Assembly (NCBI GenBank): GCA_002314265.1
Contig: DCEW01000033.1
Location: forward strand, 1-39,764
DNA from: Flavobacteriales bacterium UBA1820
Lineage (GTDB): Bacteria > Bacteroidota > Bacteroidia > Flavobacteriales > UBA1820
Direction: 5' to 3'
Length of the DNA stretch: 39,764 nucleotides
How positions within the stretch are numbered: the first letter of the stretch is position 1; every line of letters begins with the position of its first letter. Under the pieces are notes generated by a model that saw only the letters and a list, made by a program, of their open reading frames with translations, did not search any database and was not told the origin of the DNA. Both the position numbers and the translations under genes were made by a program. Shown here in pieces: positions 16,560 through 23,758 of this stretch.

Positions 16560-17867
16560 ATGGGTTCGTTCAGGATACAGGGTGGGATCGAGATGACGGG
16601 AGAAGTCATCCCCCAGGGAGCAAAAAATGAAGCGTTGCAGGTGATCAGCGCCGTGCTGCTCACCCCCGATCCGGTCGAGATAAGCAACGTGCCGGACATA
16701 CAGGACGTCAATATCCTCATCGAGATGCTTTCCGACCTCGGGGTGAAGGTCACCAAGAAAGCCCCCGGGACCTTCGTCTTTCAGGCCGACCAGGTGGATG
16801 TGGACTACATCCGCACCGAGGAGGGCAAACAGTTGGCCCGACGTTTGCGCGGGTCGATCATGATCCTCGGACCGCTCCTGGCGCGTTTCGGCCGGGGGTA
16901 CATTCCCAAACCGGGCGGGGACAAGATAGGCCGCCGGAGAGTGGATACGCATTTCGACGGATTCATCGCTCTGGGTGCGAAGTTCGACTACGACCCCGAT
17001 ACCAAGTTTTATTCCATCGAAGCTCCCCGTTTGAAAGGCACTTACATGCTCCTGGACGAGGCTTCGGTTACCGGAACGGCCAACATCGTGATGGCCTCCG
17101 TCCTGGCGGAAGGCACGACCACGATCTACAACGCTGCGTGCGAACCGTACGTGCAACAGTTGTGCCGGATGTTGGTCTCGATGGGAGCCGATATTTCCGG
17201 CATCGGCTCCAATCTGCTGACCATCCGCGGGGTGGAACGCCTGCACGGATGCCGCCACCGCATCCTGGCCGACATGCTCGACGTGGGATCGTGGATGGGG
17301 CTGGCTGCCATGACGCATTCCGATGTAACGATCCGTTCGGTCGATTGGGACAATCTGGGACAGATCCCGCGGGTATTCGAGCGGATGGGGATCCGCATCG
17401 AACGCCTGGGCGAGGACATGCGCATCCCGCCACAGGACATCTACGAGCCGAAAAACTTTATCGATGGTTCGATCCTCACGGTCTCGGACGCCCCTTGGCC
17501 GGGATTTACCCCCGACTTGCTGAGCATCGTGCTGGTGTTGGCCACGCAGGCGCGGGGCAGCGTGCTGATCCACCAGAAGATGTTCGAGAGCCGTCTTTTC
17601 TTTGTGGACAAGCTCATCGACATGGGCGCCAAGATCATCCTCTGCGACCCGCACCGGGCTACGGTGATAGGCCTGGAAAAATACCACTCGTTGCGCGGGG
17701 CAGTGATGGTTTCCCCGGATATTCGTGCCGGGAACGCCCTGCTGATCGCTGCCTTGTCGGCGCGGGGCGAAAGCGTCATCCACAACGTCGAGCAGATAGA
17801 CCGGGGTTACGAGCGGATCGAACAGCGCCTGCGTCAGCTCGGGGCGCAAATCGAGCGCGAGGAGTAA
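16560..17867 (+). CDS. murA: UDP-N-acetylglucosamine 1-carboxyvinyltransferase MurA, Asp-type active site
   Basis: Encodes 435 residues. MurA transfers enolpyruvate from PEP to UDP-GlcNAc, the first committed step of peptidoglycan synthesis in the cytosol. The N-terminal IPQGAKNEALQVISA holds the conserved K-N pair. The mobile loop reads PGGDKIGRRRVDTH: residue D121 stands where E. coli has the fosfomycin-alkylated Cys115. Asp at this site is known to keep activity and give intrinsic fosfomycin resistance. Other conserved parts are LRGSIMILGPLLARFG and ARGSVLIHQKMFESRLFF. It follows the DUF4290 gene by 32 bases and is probably co-transcribed with it. Confidence 0.96.
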   Translation: MGSFRIQGGIEMTGEVIPQGAKNEALQVISAVLLTPDPVEISNVPDIQDVNILIEMLSDLGVKVTKKAPGTFVFQADQVDVDYIRTEEGKQLARRLRGSIMILGPLLARFGRGYIPKPGGDKIGRRRVDTHFDGFIALGAKFDYDPDTKFYSIEAPRLKGTYMLLDEASVTGTANIVMASVLAEGTTTIYNAACEPYVQQLCRMLVSMGADISGIGSNLLTIRGVERLHGCRHRILADMLDVGSWMGLAAMTHSDVTIRSVDWDNLGQIPRVFERMGIRIERLGEDMRIPPQDIYEPKNFIDGSILTVSDAPWPGFTPDLLSIVLVLATQARGSVLIHQKMFESRLFFVDKLIDMGAKIILCDPHRATVIGLEKYHSLRGAVMVSPDIRAGNALLIAALSARGESVIHNVEQIDRGYERIEQRLRQLGAQIEREE

Positions 17868-18070
17868 ATATCCCCCTCGCTCCTCGGAGAGTGAGAAAGC
17901 GGGGAGAGGAAAAGGAGCGAAAGGGGCGAAAAGGCAAGTGCGGTGAAGAAAGGTAAGGGGCAAAAGGACAAGGACTTGAGGGGGCGAAAAGGGAAAACGG
18001 GAGAGATGACGGATCGGTCGGGAGAAACAAAAGCGAAGAGCTCTTTCGAGAGGAGGGCAGCAAAAGGGGG
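17868..18070 (+). other. Purine-rich stretch spanning the start region of the exported protein
   Basis: From about 17886 to 18070 the plus strand is strongly biased to A and G. If translated from the ATG at 17943 it gives a 46-residue Lys/Arg/Gly-rich extension ahead of the signal peptide. It may be an untranslated leader instead. Confidence 0.45.
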
Positions 18071-18683
18071 CGGAGTACCGAGGAAAAGCCTTGCAGGGGT
18101 TTTGGTGGCTCTTTTATGCGCCCTGTGTTTCTCCGTTCCGCTCTCCGGGCAGGCCCTGCGGGTGGATACGGCGCTGGTGCGGATGGCTCGCGGGGAGGTG
18201 CAGGAGTATGTGATCCCTCAGATGGCCAGTTTGGAGCAACCCGGGATCGTGCGAAGCGGGTATCGAACGGTATATCCGTCGGGATGGATGCTGGGAAAGG
18301 CTTCGCTTTCGGACGGGGAAGGCTTGATCAACTTCTTTGTCATCCGCCTTCAGGGACCTGTGCAAAAGGCGCAGACCGCCGATACTTTCTACGACGAAAA
18401 GGCCCATCGGGGCATCACCGAGGGGTACGGCGGGCAGTACCTGGGTTCGGAGTATTTCCGCACCCGGGCGGGAAAAGAGGCGGTACGGATCGCGTCTTAT
18501 CGCTCGGGAGCGCAAGGCGGAGAGTACGTGTGGGTCTATTTTGTCCGTCTGTCTTCGGGACTGACCCTTTCCTCGACCGGGATCGCACCGGGGCTTCCTC
18601 CCCGGGAAGGAGCGTTGCCGCAAAAGGCAGCTCGTTATCAAGCACTGTTCGACGCGATGATCCGGGAAGTCGATCGGAGGTAG
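17943..18683 (+). CDS. Exported protein of unknown function
   Basis: Encodes up to 246 residues. A hydrophobic segment at residues 49-70 (SLAGVLVALLCALCFSVPL) followed by SGQA looks like a cleavable signal peptide, but it is preceded by 46 basic residues, far longer than a normal n-region. The true start may be the ATG at 18006 or a non-ATG codon nearer the signal. The mature part contains GYRTVYPSGWMLGKASLSDGEGLINFFVIRL and EYVWVYFVRLSSGLTLSSTG, with no family I recognise. It follows murA by 75 bases, where rimM is often found in relatives, and ends at an intrinsic terminator. Function unknown. Confidence 0.65.
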   Translation: MKKGKGQKDKDLRGRKGKTGEMTDRSGETKAKSSFERRAAKGGGVPRKSLAGVLVALLCALCFSVPLSGQALRVDTALVRMARGEVQEYVIPQMASLEQPGIVRSGYRTVYPSGWMLGKASLSDGEGLINFFVIRLQGPVQKAQTADTFYDEKAHRGITEGYGGQYLGSEYFRTRAGKEAVRIASYRSGAQGGEYVWVYFVRLSSGLTLSSTGIAPGLPPREGALPQKAARYQALFDAMIREVDRR

Positions 18684-18727
18684 GACGGCATGCGTGTTTT
18701 CTTTCTCTTTCGGTCAAAACGTCAGAC

Positions 18728-18751
18728 AGGGGTGGAAAACGCCCTTTTTTT
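18728..18751 (+). terminator. Intrinsic terminator after the exported protein
   Basis: A seven-pair stem with wobble pairs (18728-18734 with 18740-18746) closes a GAAAA loop, and seven T residues run from 18745 to 18751. It is 45 bases beyond the stop codon and separates this unit from grpE. Confidence 0.75.
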
Positions 18752-18777
18752 ATGACAATTTCTTCTTTTTCCTTCTC

Positions 18778-18794
18778 TTGGCAAGGTTTTTGCA
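18778..18794 (+). promoter_or_regulatory. Sigma-54-like -24/-12 element before grpE
   Basis: TTGGCAAGGTTTTTGCA has GG and GC separated by exactly ten bases and differs from TGGCACG-N4-TTGCA at one position. It would place the transcription start near 18805. That fits the grpE ATG at 18831 with a 26-base leader. No CIRCE repeat and no good TAnnTTTG was found here. Confidence 0.5.
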
Positions 18795-18830
18795 GGAACG
18801 AAGTGTGTGAAATATTCAAAAGAAAAAGCC

Positions 18831-19406
18831 ATGAAACACCACAATAATAAAAAGGAAGAGGAATTGCCTCAGCAGGAGCCACAGGCGGTTCAGGACCAGG
18901 CACAGGCAGAGACCGATGCGCAGCAGGGGGAGGAGAAATCCTCCGAAAAGCCGGCCGAAGAACCGGATTGCAAGCAGGAGTTGGCTAAACAGAAGGACGC
19001 TTTCTTGCGTCTGTATGCCGAATTTGACAATTACAAGAAGCGTACGGCACGCGAGAAGACTGACTGGATCAAATACGCGTCTTCGGATGTCCTTTCGGCC
19101 CTTCTGCCGGTGTTGGACGATTTCGAACGCGGTTTGGCCGCAGCGGAAAAGGAGCGTCCCGAGTCGGCCGAGTCGGAAGGTTTCCGGTTGATATACAACA
19201 AAATGATGGATGTGCTGCGGCAGAAAGGCTTGACGGTTGTCGAGGTGCACCCCGGAGACGAATTGAATGTGGACTACCACGATGCCATTGCCCGCATCCC
19301 GGCCCCGCAGGAATCGCTCAAGGGCAAGATCGTGGACATTACCCAGAAGGGGTACAAGATCGGCGACCGGGTGATCCGCTATGCCAAGGTCGTGGTGGGT
19401 GAATGA
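18831..19406 (+). CDS. grpE: GrpE, nucleotide exchange factor for DnaK
   Basis: Encodes 191 residues from the ATG at 18831, or 199 from 18807. GrpE releases ADP from DnaK in the heat-shock chaperone cycle. The acidic, Gln/Glu-rich N-terminal 40 residues are disordered as usual. The long coiled-coil helix follows (KDAFLRLYAEFDNYKKRTAREKT, from about residue 55). The beta-wing domain carries GLTVVEVHPGDELNVDYHDAI and ends GYKIGDRVIRYAKVVVGE. A sigma-54-like element upstream would leave no leader for 18807, so 18831 is preferred. It is 43 bases before dnaJ; dnaK is not in the window. Confidence 0.93.
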   Translation: MKHHNNKKEEELPQQEPQAVQDQAQAETDAQQGEEKSSEKPAEEPDCKQELAKQKDAFLRLYAEFDNYKKRTAREKTDWIKYASSDVLSALLPVLDDFERGLAAAEKERPESAESEGFRLIYNKMMDVLRQKGLTVVEVHPGDELNVDYHDAIARIPAPQESLKGKIVDITQKGYKIGDRVIRYAKVVVGE

Positions 19407-19449
19407 GGATACATAACAGACGAGAAGAGGAGGAGATTACAGAAGATTT

Positions 19450-20598
19450 ATGAAAAGAGACTATTACGAAGTATTGGGCGTATCGAAAGATGCCAGCGCG
19501 GATGATCTGAAAAAGGCGTATCGCAAGCTGGCTCTGAAGTATCATCCCGATAAAAATCCCGGCGACAAACAGGCGGAGGAAAAATTCAAGGAAGCCGCCG
19601 AGGCCTACGACGTGTTGTCCAACCCGGACAAACGCGCCCGCTATGACCAGTTCGGCCATGCCGGTATGGGAGCTGGCGGTGAGGCCGGTGCTGGGGGTGC
19701 CGGTGGTTTCAACTACCAGCAGATGGATATCAACGATATATTCAGTCAGTTCGGTGATATATTCGGCGATATGGGTTTCGGAGGACGTACTCGTTCGCGT
19801 CGCTCGCGCAGCGGAGCGGCGGTGCAGGTGCGCGGAAGCGATCTGCGTATCCGGGTGCGGGTAACGCTTTCCGAAATCGCACAAGGTGTGGAGAAAACCA
19901 TCCGGATCGACCGGAAAGTTGCCTCGAAAGATACCACTTACAAGACTTGCCCCACGTGCGGCGGGTCGGGCCAGTCGGTGCATGTGCAGAATACTCCGTT
20001 CGGGTCGATGCAGTCGGTGACCGAATGTCGCACGTGCGGCGGTACGGGCAAGGTAGTGGACAAACGTGGCACCGGTGCCGACGCACAAGGGTTGGTCTCC
20101 CAGAGTGAAACGTTGTCGGTGAAGATTCCGGCCGGTGTGTCGGACGGGACGCAGTTGCGGGTGGCCGGAAAAGGAAATGCCGGTCCGATGGGCGGCCCGG
20201 CGGGAGACTTGTTGGTGCTGATCGAAGAGATCCCCGACGCGACGTTCGTGCGCGACGGGAACAACTTGCTCTATGAGTTGTACATCAGCTATCCGGAAGC
20301 GGTACTGGGCGGGAAGAAAGAGATCCCGACGGTGGAAGGCGGCAAGGTGCGCATAACCTTGGAAAAGGGAACGCAAGGCGGCAAGATTCTGCGGCTGAAG
20401 GGAAAAGGATTGCCCGATCTTCAGCAGGGAGGCCGGGGCGATATGTTGGTCTATGTCAACGTGTGGACCCCGCAGCATCTCACCAAGGAGCAGGAACAGT
20501 TTTTCCAGCAGGCGGCGGCTCAGTCGCAATTCATTCCCCAGCCTACGGCTGCCCAGCGGCAGTCTTTCCGGGATCGGCTGGGTGAGTTGTTCCGCTGA
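19450..20598 (+). CDS. dnaJ: Chaperone DnaJ (Hsp40) with a reduced zinc-binding domain
   Basis: Encodes 382 residues. DnaJ delivers unfolded clients to DnaK and stimulates its ATPase. The J-domain (residues 4-70) has HPD at 32-34. A Gly-rich region follows at 72-86. The Cys-rich part holds only two CxxCxGxG motifs, CPTCGGSG (C167, C170) and CRTCGGTG (C193, C196), instead of four. These align with motifs 2 and 3, so zinc centre II remains and centre I is missing; motif 4 is replaced by GTGADAQG. The C-terminal substrate-binding domains are complete ([21 protein letters not shown]). I recall the same pattern in other Bacteroidota DnaJ proteins. It forms an operon with grpE. Confidence 0.95.
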   Translation: MKRDYYEVLGVSKDASADDLKKAYRKLALKYHPDKNPGDKQAEEKFKEAAEAYDVLSNPDKRARYDQFGHAGMGAGGEAGAGGAGGFNYQQMDINDIFSQFGDIFGDMGFGGRTRSRRSRSGAAVQVRGSDLRIRVRVTLSEIAQGVEKTIRIDRKVASKDTTYKTCPTCGGSGQSVHVQNTPFGSMQSVTECRTCGGTGKVVDKRGTGADAQGLVSQSETLSVKIPAGVSDGTQLRVAGKGNAGPMGGPAGDLLVLIEEIPDATFVRDGNNLLYELYISYPEAVLGGKKEIPTVEGGKVRITLEKGTQGGKILRLKGKGLPDLQQGGRGDMLVYVNVWTPQHLTKEQEQFFQQAAAQSQFIPQPTAAQRQSFRDRLGELFR

Positions 20599-20644
20599 AC
20601 GGTCTTGTCCGGCCGACAGGTCGAAAAACCGGTGAAATGTGTGA

Positions 20645-20679
20645 AAAGAGTGATCCGAAACGGAGGATCACTCTTTTTT
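20645..20679. terminator. Terminator between dnaJ and the HTH regulator
   Basis: A perfect 12-bp stem pairs 20645-20656 with 20665-20676 around an 8-base loop, ending in six T residues on the plus strand (20674-20679). It ends dnaJ transcription. The stop codon of the convergent HTH gene (20668-20670) lies inside the right arm, so it may also serve the minus strand, where the U-run is shorter. Confidence 0.9.
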
Positions 20680-20943
20680 GTTGTACAGATTGAATACGGG
20701 GCCTTTCCCCAGCAGGATCCAAGTGGGGGATATGTTGAAACTGAAACTCAAGAAATGAACGAGCATCAAGGGGGCAAACCGTTCGCCGTTCATGATTTTG
20801 GAGAGATTGGCTTCCTTGTAGCCTGAAAGTTTGCAAAATTCTTTCTGGTTTTTCACCAGTCCCAGTTCGATCAGGCGTTCGATGGCATTGATGACTCTGG
20901 AAGTCACTTCCCTTTGTATCTCCGGGTCCTTTAATTTTGGCAT
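20668..20943 (-). CDS. Phage-type XRE-like HTH regulator
   Basis: Encodes 91 residues. Residues about 30-65 form a Cro/C1-type helix-turn-helix: NQKEFCKLSGYKEANLSKIMNG, followed by the usual trailing segment FNISPTWILLGKGP. The N-terminal 25 residues form a probable helix (IQREVTSRVINAIERL). Divergent from it, across a 271-bp AT-rich region, begins a plus-strand cassette of phage head and neck genes, the arrangement of a phage control switch. It is therefore the likely regulator of that cassette, which is inference. It has no recognisable peptidase or sensing domain. Confidence 0.85.
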   Translation of the reverse strand: MPKLKDPEIQREVTSRVINAIERLIELGLVKNQKEFCKLSGYKEANLSKIMNGERFAPLMLVHFLSFSFNISPTWILLGKGPVFNLYNKKE

Positions 20944-21214
20944 AGTTTCATGCTTTTTTCAGATAGTAAAATTAGGTAAAAAAAACGGCAACAGGAAAGT
21001 TTTGTCTTTTCTTTTTTGACTATGTATTTTCGGGCGGGTTTGTTTTTATTTTTCTGATTTTGTGTTTGTTGTAGTTTATTTGTAATAATTTTTATGATAA
21101 TGTTTTGCGGGTTGGTAAAAAACACTATATTTGTAATCAAAATAATACATATCGAAGTGTATTCTTGTTATTTGTTTTTACAAATGTAATCAATAACTTT
21201 CAAAAATCTTAATC
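20944..21214. promoter_or_regulatory. AT-rich divergent control region of the phage-like cassette
   Basis: This 271-bp region is far richer in A and T than anything else in the window. It holds a promoter-like pair for the plus strand (TTTG at 21104-21107, TATATTTG at 21126-21133, 18 bases apart). The 9-mer TGTAATCAA occurs twice (21132-21140, 21185-21193). An inverted repeat ATTTGT-TTTT-ACAAAT lies at 21170-21185. The repeats could be operator sites for the HTH regulator. A minus-strand open frame at 20931-21140 is Lys/Asn-rich and is judged to be chance. Confidence 0.55.
21104..21133 (+). promoter_or_regulatory. Bacteroidales-type promoter of the phage-like cassette
   Basis: TTTG and TATATTTG are separated by 18 bases, close to the 19-21 reported for Bacteroides promoters. 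The start would be near 21139, leaving a leader of about 75 bases before the ATG at 21215. It is the only element in the window with both halves well placed. Confidence 0.6.
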
Positions 21215-21472
21215 ATGTCAAGAAAAAGTAAGGAAAATCTTTTAGTCTTAAAACTCGAGCATCCTCTCTACGAGGAGTCGTTGGTCAAGTACATCGATTT
21301 TCCCTCGGATTACATCTTGCGCAAACGCCTCGCGCTGAACGAGGACGAGGTGGCAACGATCCGGCAGGCTTACGGATATTTTCAGGATACGGTGCGCGAG
21401 GTATTGCAGGCGCGGGTGGATCGTTTGCGTGGCAGGCGGGCCTTGTGCTGGCCGGACGGTGTTAAATTGTAA
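21215..21472 (+). CDS. Small protein of unknown function, first gene of the phage-like cassette
   Basis: Encodes 85 residues, soluble, with no recognised family. It starts MSRKSKENLLVLKLEHPLYE and includes a predicted helical stretch LNEDEVATIRQAYGYFQDTV followed by an Arg-rich patch (RVDRLRGRRAL). It is the first gene after the AT-rich control region. Codon use from residue 20 on resembles the rest of the cassette. Twenty-five bases separate it from the next gene. A regulatory or DNA-packaging accessory role is possible from position alone. Confidence 0.65.
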   Translation: MSRKSKENLLVLKLEHPLYEESLVKYIDFPSDYILRKRLALNEDEVATIRQAYGYFQDTVREVLQARVDRLRGRRALCWPDGVKL

Positions 21473-21497
21473 TTAAAAACTTATCAAAAAACAAATT

Positions 21498-21761
21498 ATG
21501 TGCATCACGGAAGAGGAGTTCCGTCAGGAACACAAACGAGCGATGGAGGTATTGGAAGAGTTCAAGGCTTTGGAACGTTCGCTGGATTTACAGATGGAGA
21601 AGATCGACGCCAAGACCGTGAAATTCTTTAAGAAAAAGAACGGGGATGCACATAAACGTCGCCGCCGCCGGAGTTCTTTGGAGGCAGAATGGGGGATGTT
21701 CGATTTTTCCATCGAGGAATTTTTTGACGATCCTTTCTGCCAGGAGGAAGATATTTTTTGA
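21498..21761 (+). CDS. Small charged protein of unknown function in the phage-like cassette
   Basis: Encodes 87 residues. The N-terminal half is a likely amphipathic helix or coiled coil (EEEFRQEHKRAMEVLEEFKAL). A strongly basic patch follows (KKKNGDAHKRRRRRSS, about residues 46-61), and the C-terminus is acidic and aromatic (FDFSIEEFFDDPFCQEEDIF). This split charge pattern suggests nucleic-acid contact plus a protein-binding tail, as inference. No family is recognised. It lies between the first small gene and the terminase genes. Confidence 0.65.
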   Translation: MCITEEEFRQEHKRAMEVLEEFKALERSLDLQMEKIDAKTVKFFKKKNGDAHKRRRRRSSLEAEWGMFDFSIEEFFDDPFCQEEDIF

Positions 21762-21796
21762 ATTAATAATTTCTTTTAAGATAACGAAGAGAGAAG

Positions 21797-22261
21797 ATGA
21801 AGCGAGAAGAAAAAGAAACGGAGTTTGCCCGGGAGCGGGTCAAGGAGGTGATAGCCGAGTGTTTTATCAAGGGATGGACCAAGGTGAAAACCATCGAGCG
21901 GGTGCAGCGTCTGACGGGTGAGAAGATGTATCCGAAGAAACTCAACCGCATGTTAGCCGAGATTCTGGCGACTTGGACCCGGAAAGGGATCAAGGACAAG
22001 GTATTGATGCGGGTGGTGGAACTCAAGAAGATCGACGTGCGCGAGGCGGAGTTGTGGCAGGCCTGGGAAGAGTCCAAAGCCTTGGACGAGGGAGCGGATG
22101 CGCGGTATTTGGCCGAGCTGCGGCGTTGTTCGGAGCAGCGGTCGCGGTTGTTGGGCCTGGCGGTGAAGGCGCCTTCGGCGGTGCGGGAACCGAACGGGGA
22201 AGCAGCGACCGTGGTCTGGAAAGAGAGCAAACGGTATGATACGCCGCCGGACGGGGAGTAG
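21797..22261 (+). CDS. Probable small terminase subunit
   Basis: Encodes 154 residues, mostly helical and charged. An N-terminal HTH-like part (VKEVIAECFIKGWTKVKTIERVQRLTG) is followed by KKLNRMLAEILATW. A long middle region includes VELKKIDVREAELWQAWEES, and RRCSEQRSRLLGL near residue 110 resembles the oligomerisation and TerL-contact segments of phage small terminases. Its place 78 bases before an unmistakable large terminase supports the call. Small terminases bind packaging sites on phage DNA. Sequence similarity alone would not settle it. Confidence 0.65.
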   Translation: MKREEKETEFARERVKEVIAECFIKGWTKVKTIERVQRLTGEKMYPKKLNRMLAEILATWTRKGIKDKVLMRVVELKKIDVREAELWQAWEESKALDEGADARYLAELRRCSEQRSRLLGLAVKAPSAVREPNGEAATVVWKESKRYDTPPDGE

Positions 22262-22339
22262 GGTTTTGGTAGCCGAGGAAAAGCGCCGTTGCTCCTTGGC
22301 CGGGAGCGACGGGCGGAATGGAAAAAGGACAAGGAAAAG

Positions 22340-23665
22340 ATGGAATTGACGCGGAAACAGACGGAGGCTTTGGACTATTTGGAGGATGGGAAGACCATCG
22401 AGGTGCTTTTCGGCGGTGGAGCCGGCGGAGGCAAGTCGGTGTTGGGGTGTTATTGGCTGCTCAAATGTGCGTTGAAATACCCGGGCAGCCGGTATTTGAT
22501 GGCGCGGCGGGCGGCGGCGACCCTGCGGCAGACTACGCTCAATACCTTGCGGCAGGTGGCGCGTTTGCAGGGGCTTCCGGATTCGTGGTTGCGGGTAAAC
22601 GACCAGCGGGGCGAGGTGGCGGTGGGTACGGCCGGTTCGGTGATCCTGATGCGGCACTTGCAGGCGAGGCCTTCCGATCCGGAGTTCGACGAGTTGGGCT
22701 CGCTGGAGATCACGGGGGCTTTCATCGACGAGTGCAATCAGGTGTCTCTGCGCGCGTGGAATGTGGTGCGTTCGCGGATCCGGTACCGTTTGGGGGAGTA
22801 CGGACTGGTACCCAAAATGTTGGGTACATGCAACCCGTCGAAAGGCTTCGTGTATTCGCGCTTTTACAAGCCTTTCCGGGATGGGACCCTGGAGCCGGAC
22901 AAGCGTTTTGTGGAGTCGTTGCTGCGCGACAATCCGTTTATTTCCCCGCACTATGCCGAGAGCTTGCGGGGCCTGGACAGCCGTTCGGTGCAGCGTTTGT
23001 TGTGCGGCAACTGGGAGTATCAGGACGATCCGATGGCGTTGATGGCTTATGACCGGATCGTGGATGTGTTTTCCAATACGGGGGTGGCTTCGGGCGAGCG
23101 GTTCATCACGGCGGATATTGCCCGGTTCGGGGACGACTCGACGGTGATCTGTCTGTGGAACGGGATGCGTTGCGAGAAGATCGTGGTGCGCGCCCGCCAG
23201 GGGGTGGACGCGACGGCGGGGGATATTTCGTCCTTGTCTTCGGCGGCGGGGGTGCCCTTGTCCCACATCGTGTGCGACGAGGATGGCGTGGGGGGCGGGG
23301 TGGCCGATCTGCTCAAGTGCAAGGGTTTTTGCAACAATGCCTCGCCGGTGGATGTGCGGGGAAAGAAACAGAATTTTACCAACCTGAAGTCGCAGTGCTA
23401 TTTCCTGCTGGCCGATGCGGTGGGGCGGGGGCAGGTCTATGTGGCGGTGGACGATCCGCAGCTGCGCTCGCGGATCATCGAGGAGTTGGAGCAGGTGCGG
23501 GCGGTGGATGTTTCGGGCGAGGGGCGCTTGGCGGTGGTGCCGAAGGCTCGGGTGAAGGAGGTGCTGGGGCGTTCGCCCGATGTGGCCGATGCGCTGATGA
23601 TGCGGATGTATTTCGTGCTGCACCCGCCGGGGGCGACGAAGGATTTGGCGAGATTTTTTGGATAA
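22340..23665 (+). CDS. Phage terminase large subunit (packaging ATPase-nuclease)
   Basis: Encodes 441 residues from the ATG at 22340 (MELTRKQTEALDYL); the frame opens earlier at 22289 without homology. The ATPase half has a Walker A-type FGGGAGGGKS near residue 25 and Walker B ITGAFIDECNQV near 135. GTCNPSKGFVY is the coupling motif. The nuclease half keeps acidic residues in FITADIARFGDDSTVI, HIVCDEDGVGGGVADL and GRSPDVADALMMRMYF. All catalytic positions I can place are present, so the protein looks functional. It drives DNA into proheads and cuts it. Downstream, the portal gene normally expected next is absent. Confidence 0.93.
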   Translation: MELTRKQTEALDYLEDGKTIEVLFGGGAGGGKSVLGCYWLLKCALKYPGSRYLMARRAAATLRQTTLNTLRQVARLQGLPDSWLRVNDQRGEVAVGTAGSVILMRHLQARPSDPEFDELGSLEITGAFIDECNQVSLRAWNVVRSRIRYRLGEYGLVPKMLGTCNPSKGFVYSRFYKPFRDGTLEPDKRFVESLLRDNPFISPHYAESLRGLDSRSVQRLLCGNWEYQDDPMALMAYDRIVDVFSNTGVASGERFITADIARFGDDSTVICLWNGMRCEKIVVRARQGVDATAGDISSLSSAAGVPLSHIVCDEDGVGGGVADLLKCKGFCNNASPVDVRGKKQNFTNLKSQCYFLLADAVGRGQVYVAVDDPQLRSRIIEELEQVRAVDVSGEGRLAVVPKARVKEVLGRSPDVADALMMRMYFVLHPPGATKDLARFFG

Positions 23666-23758
23666 GATATTTTCTTTTTAGATAATTTTTTCGTATATTC
23701 GTAAAACAAGTATTACAAAAATACAATCGATGCTTCAAACTAAAAAAACGAGAGAAAA
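23666..23758 (+). other. AT-rich junction between terminase and scaffold-like gene
   Basis: These 93 bases are strongly A/T-rich, unlike both flanks. Phages normally carry portal and head-maturation genes at this place. TATATTCG at 23694-23701 is one base from TAnnTTTG and could drive the structural genes. The start of the next gene is preceded by a purine-rich run. Confidence 0.5.

Noticed and set aside
16194..17963. Minus-strand open frame of 589 codons
   Set aside because: Antisense to DUF4290 and murA; composition typical of a shadow frame.
18753..18830. CIRCE/HrcA operator before grpE
   Set aside because: Looked for TTAGCACTC-N9-GAGTGCTAA and found nothing similar; a sigma-54-like element fits better.
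20931..21140. Minus-strand 69-codon frame in the AT-rich control region
   Set aside because: Lys/Asn/Ile-rich as expected from A/T bias, overlaps the start of the HTH gene and the region holding promoter and repeats.
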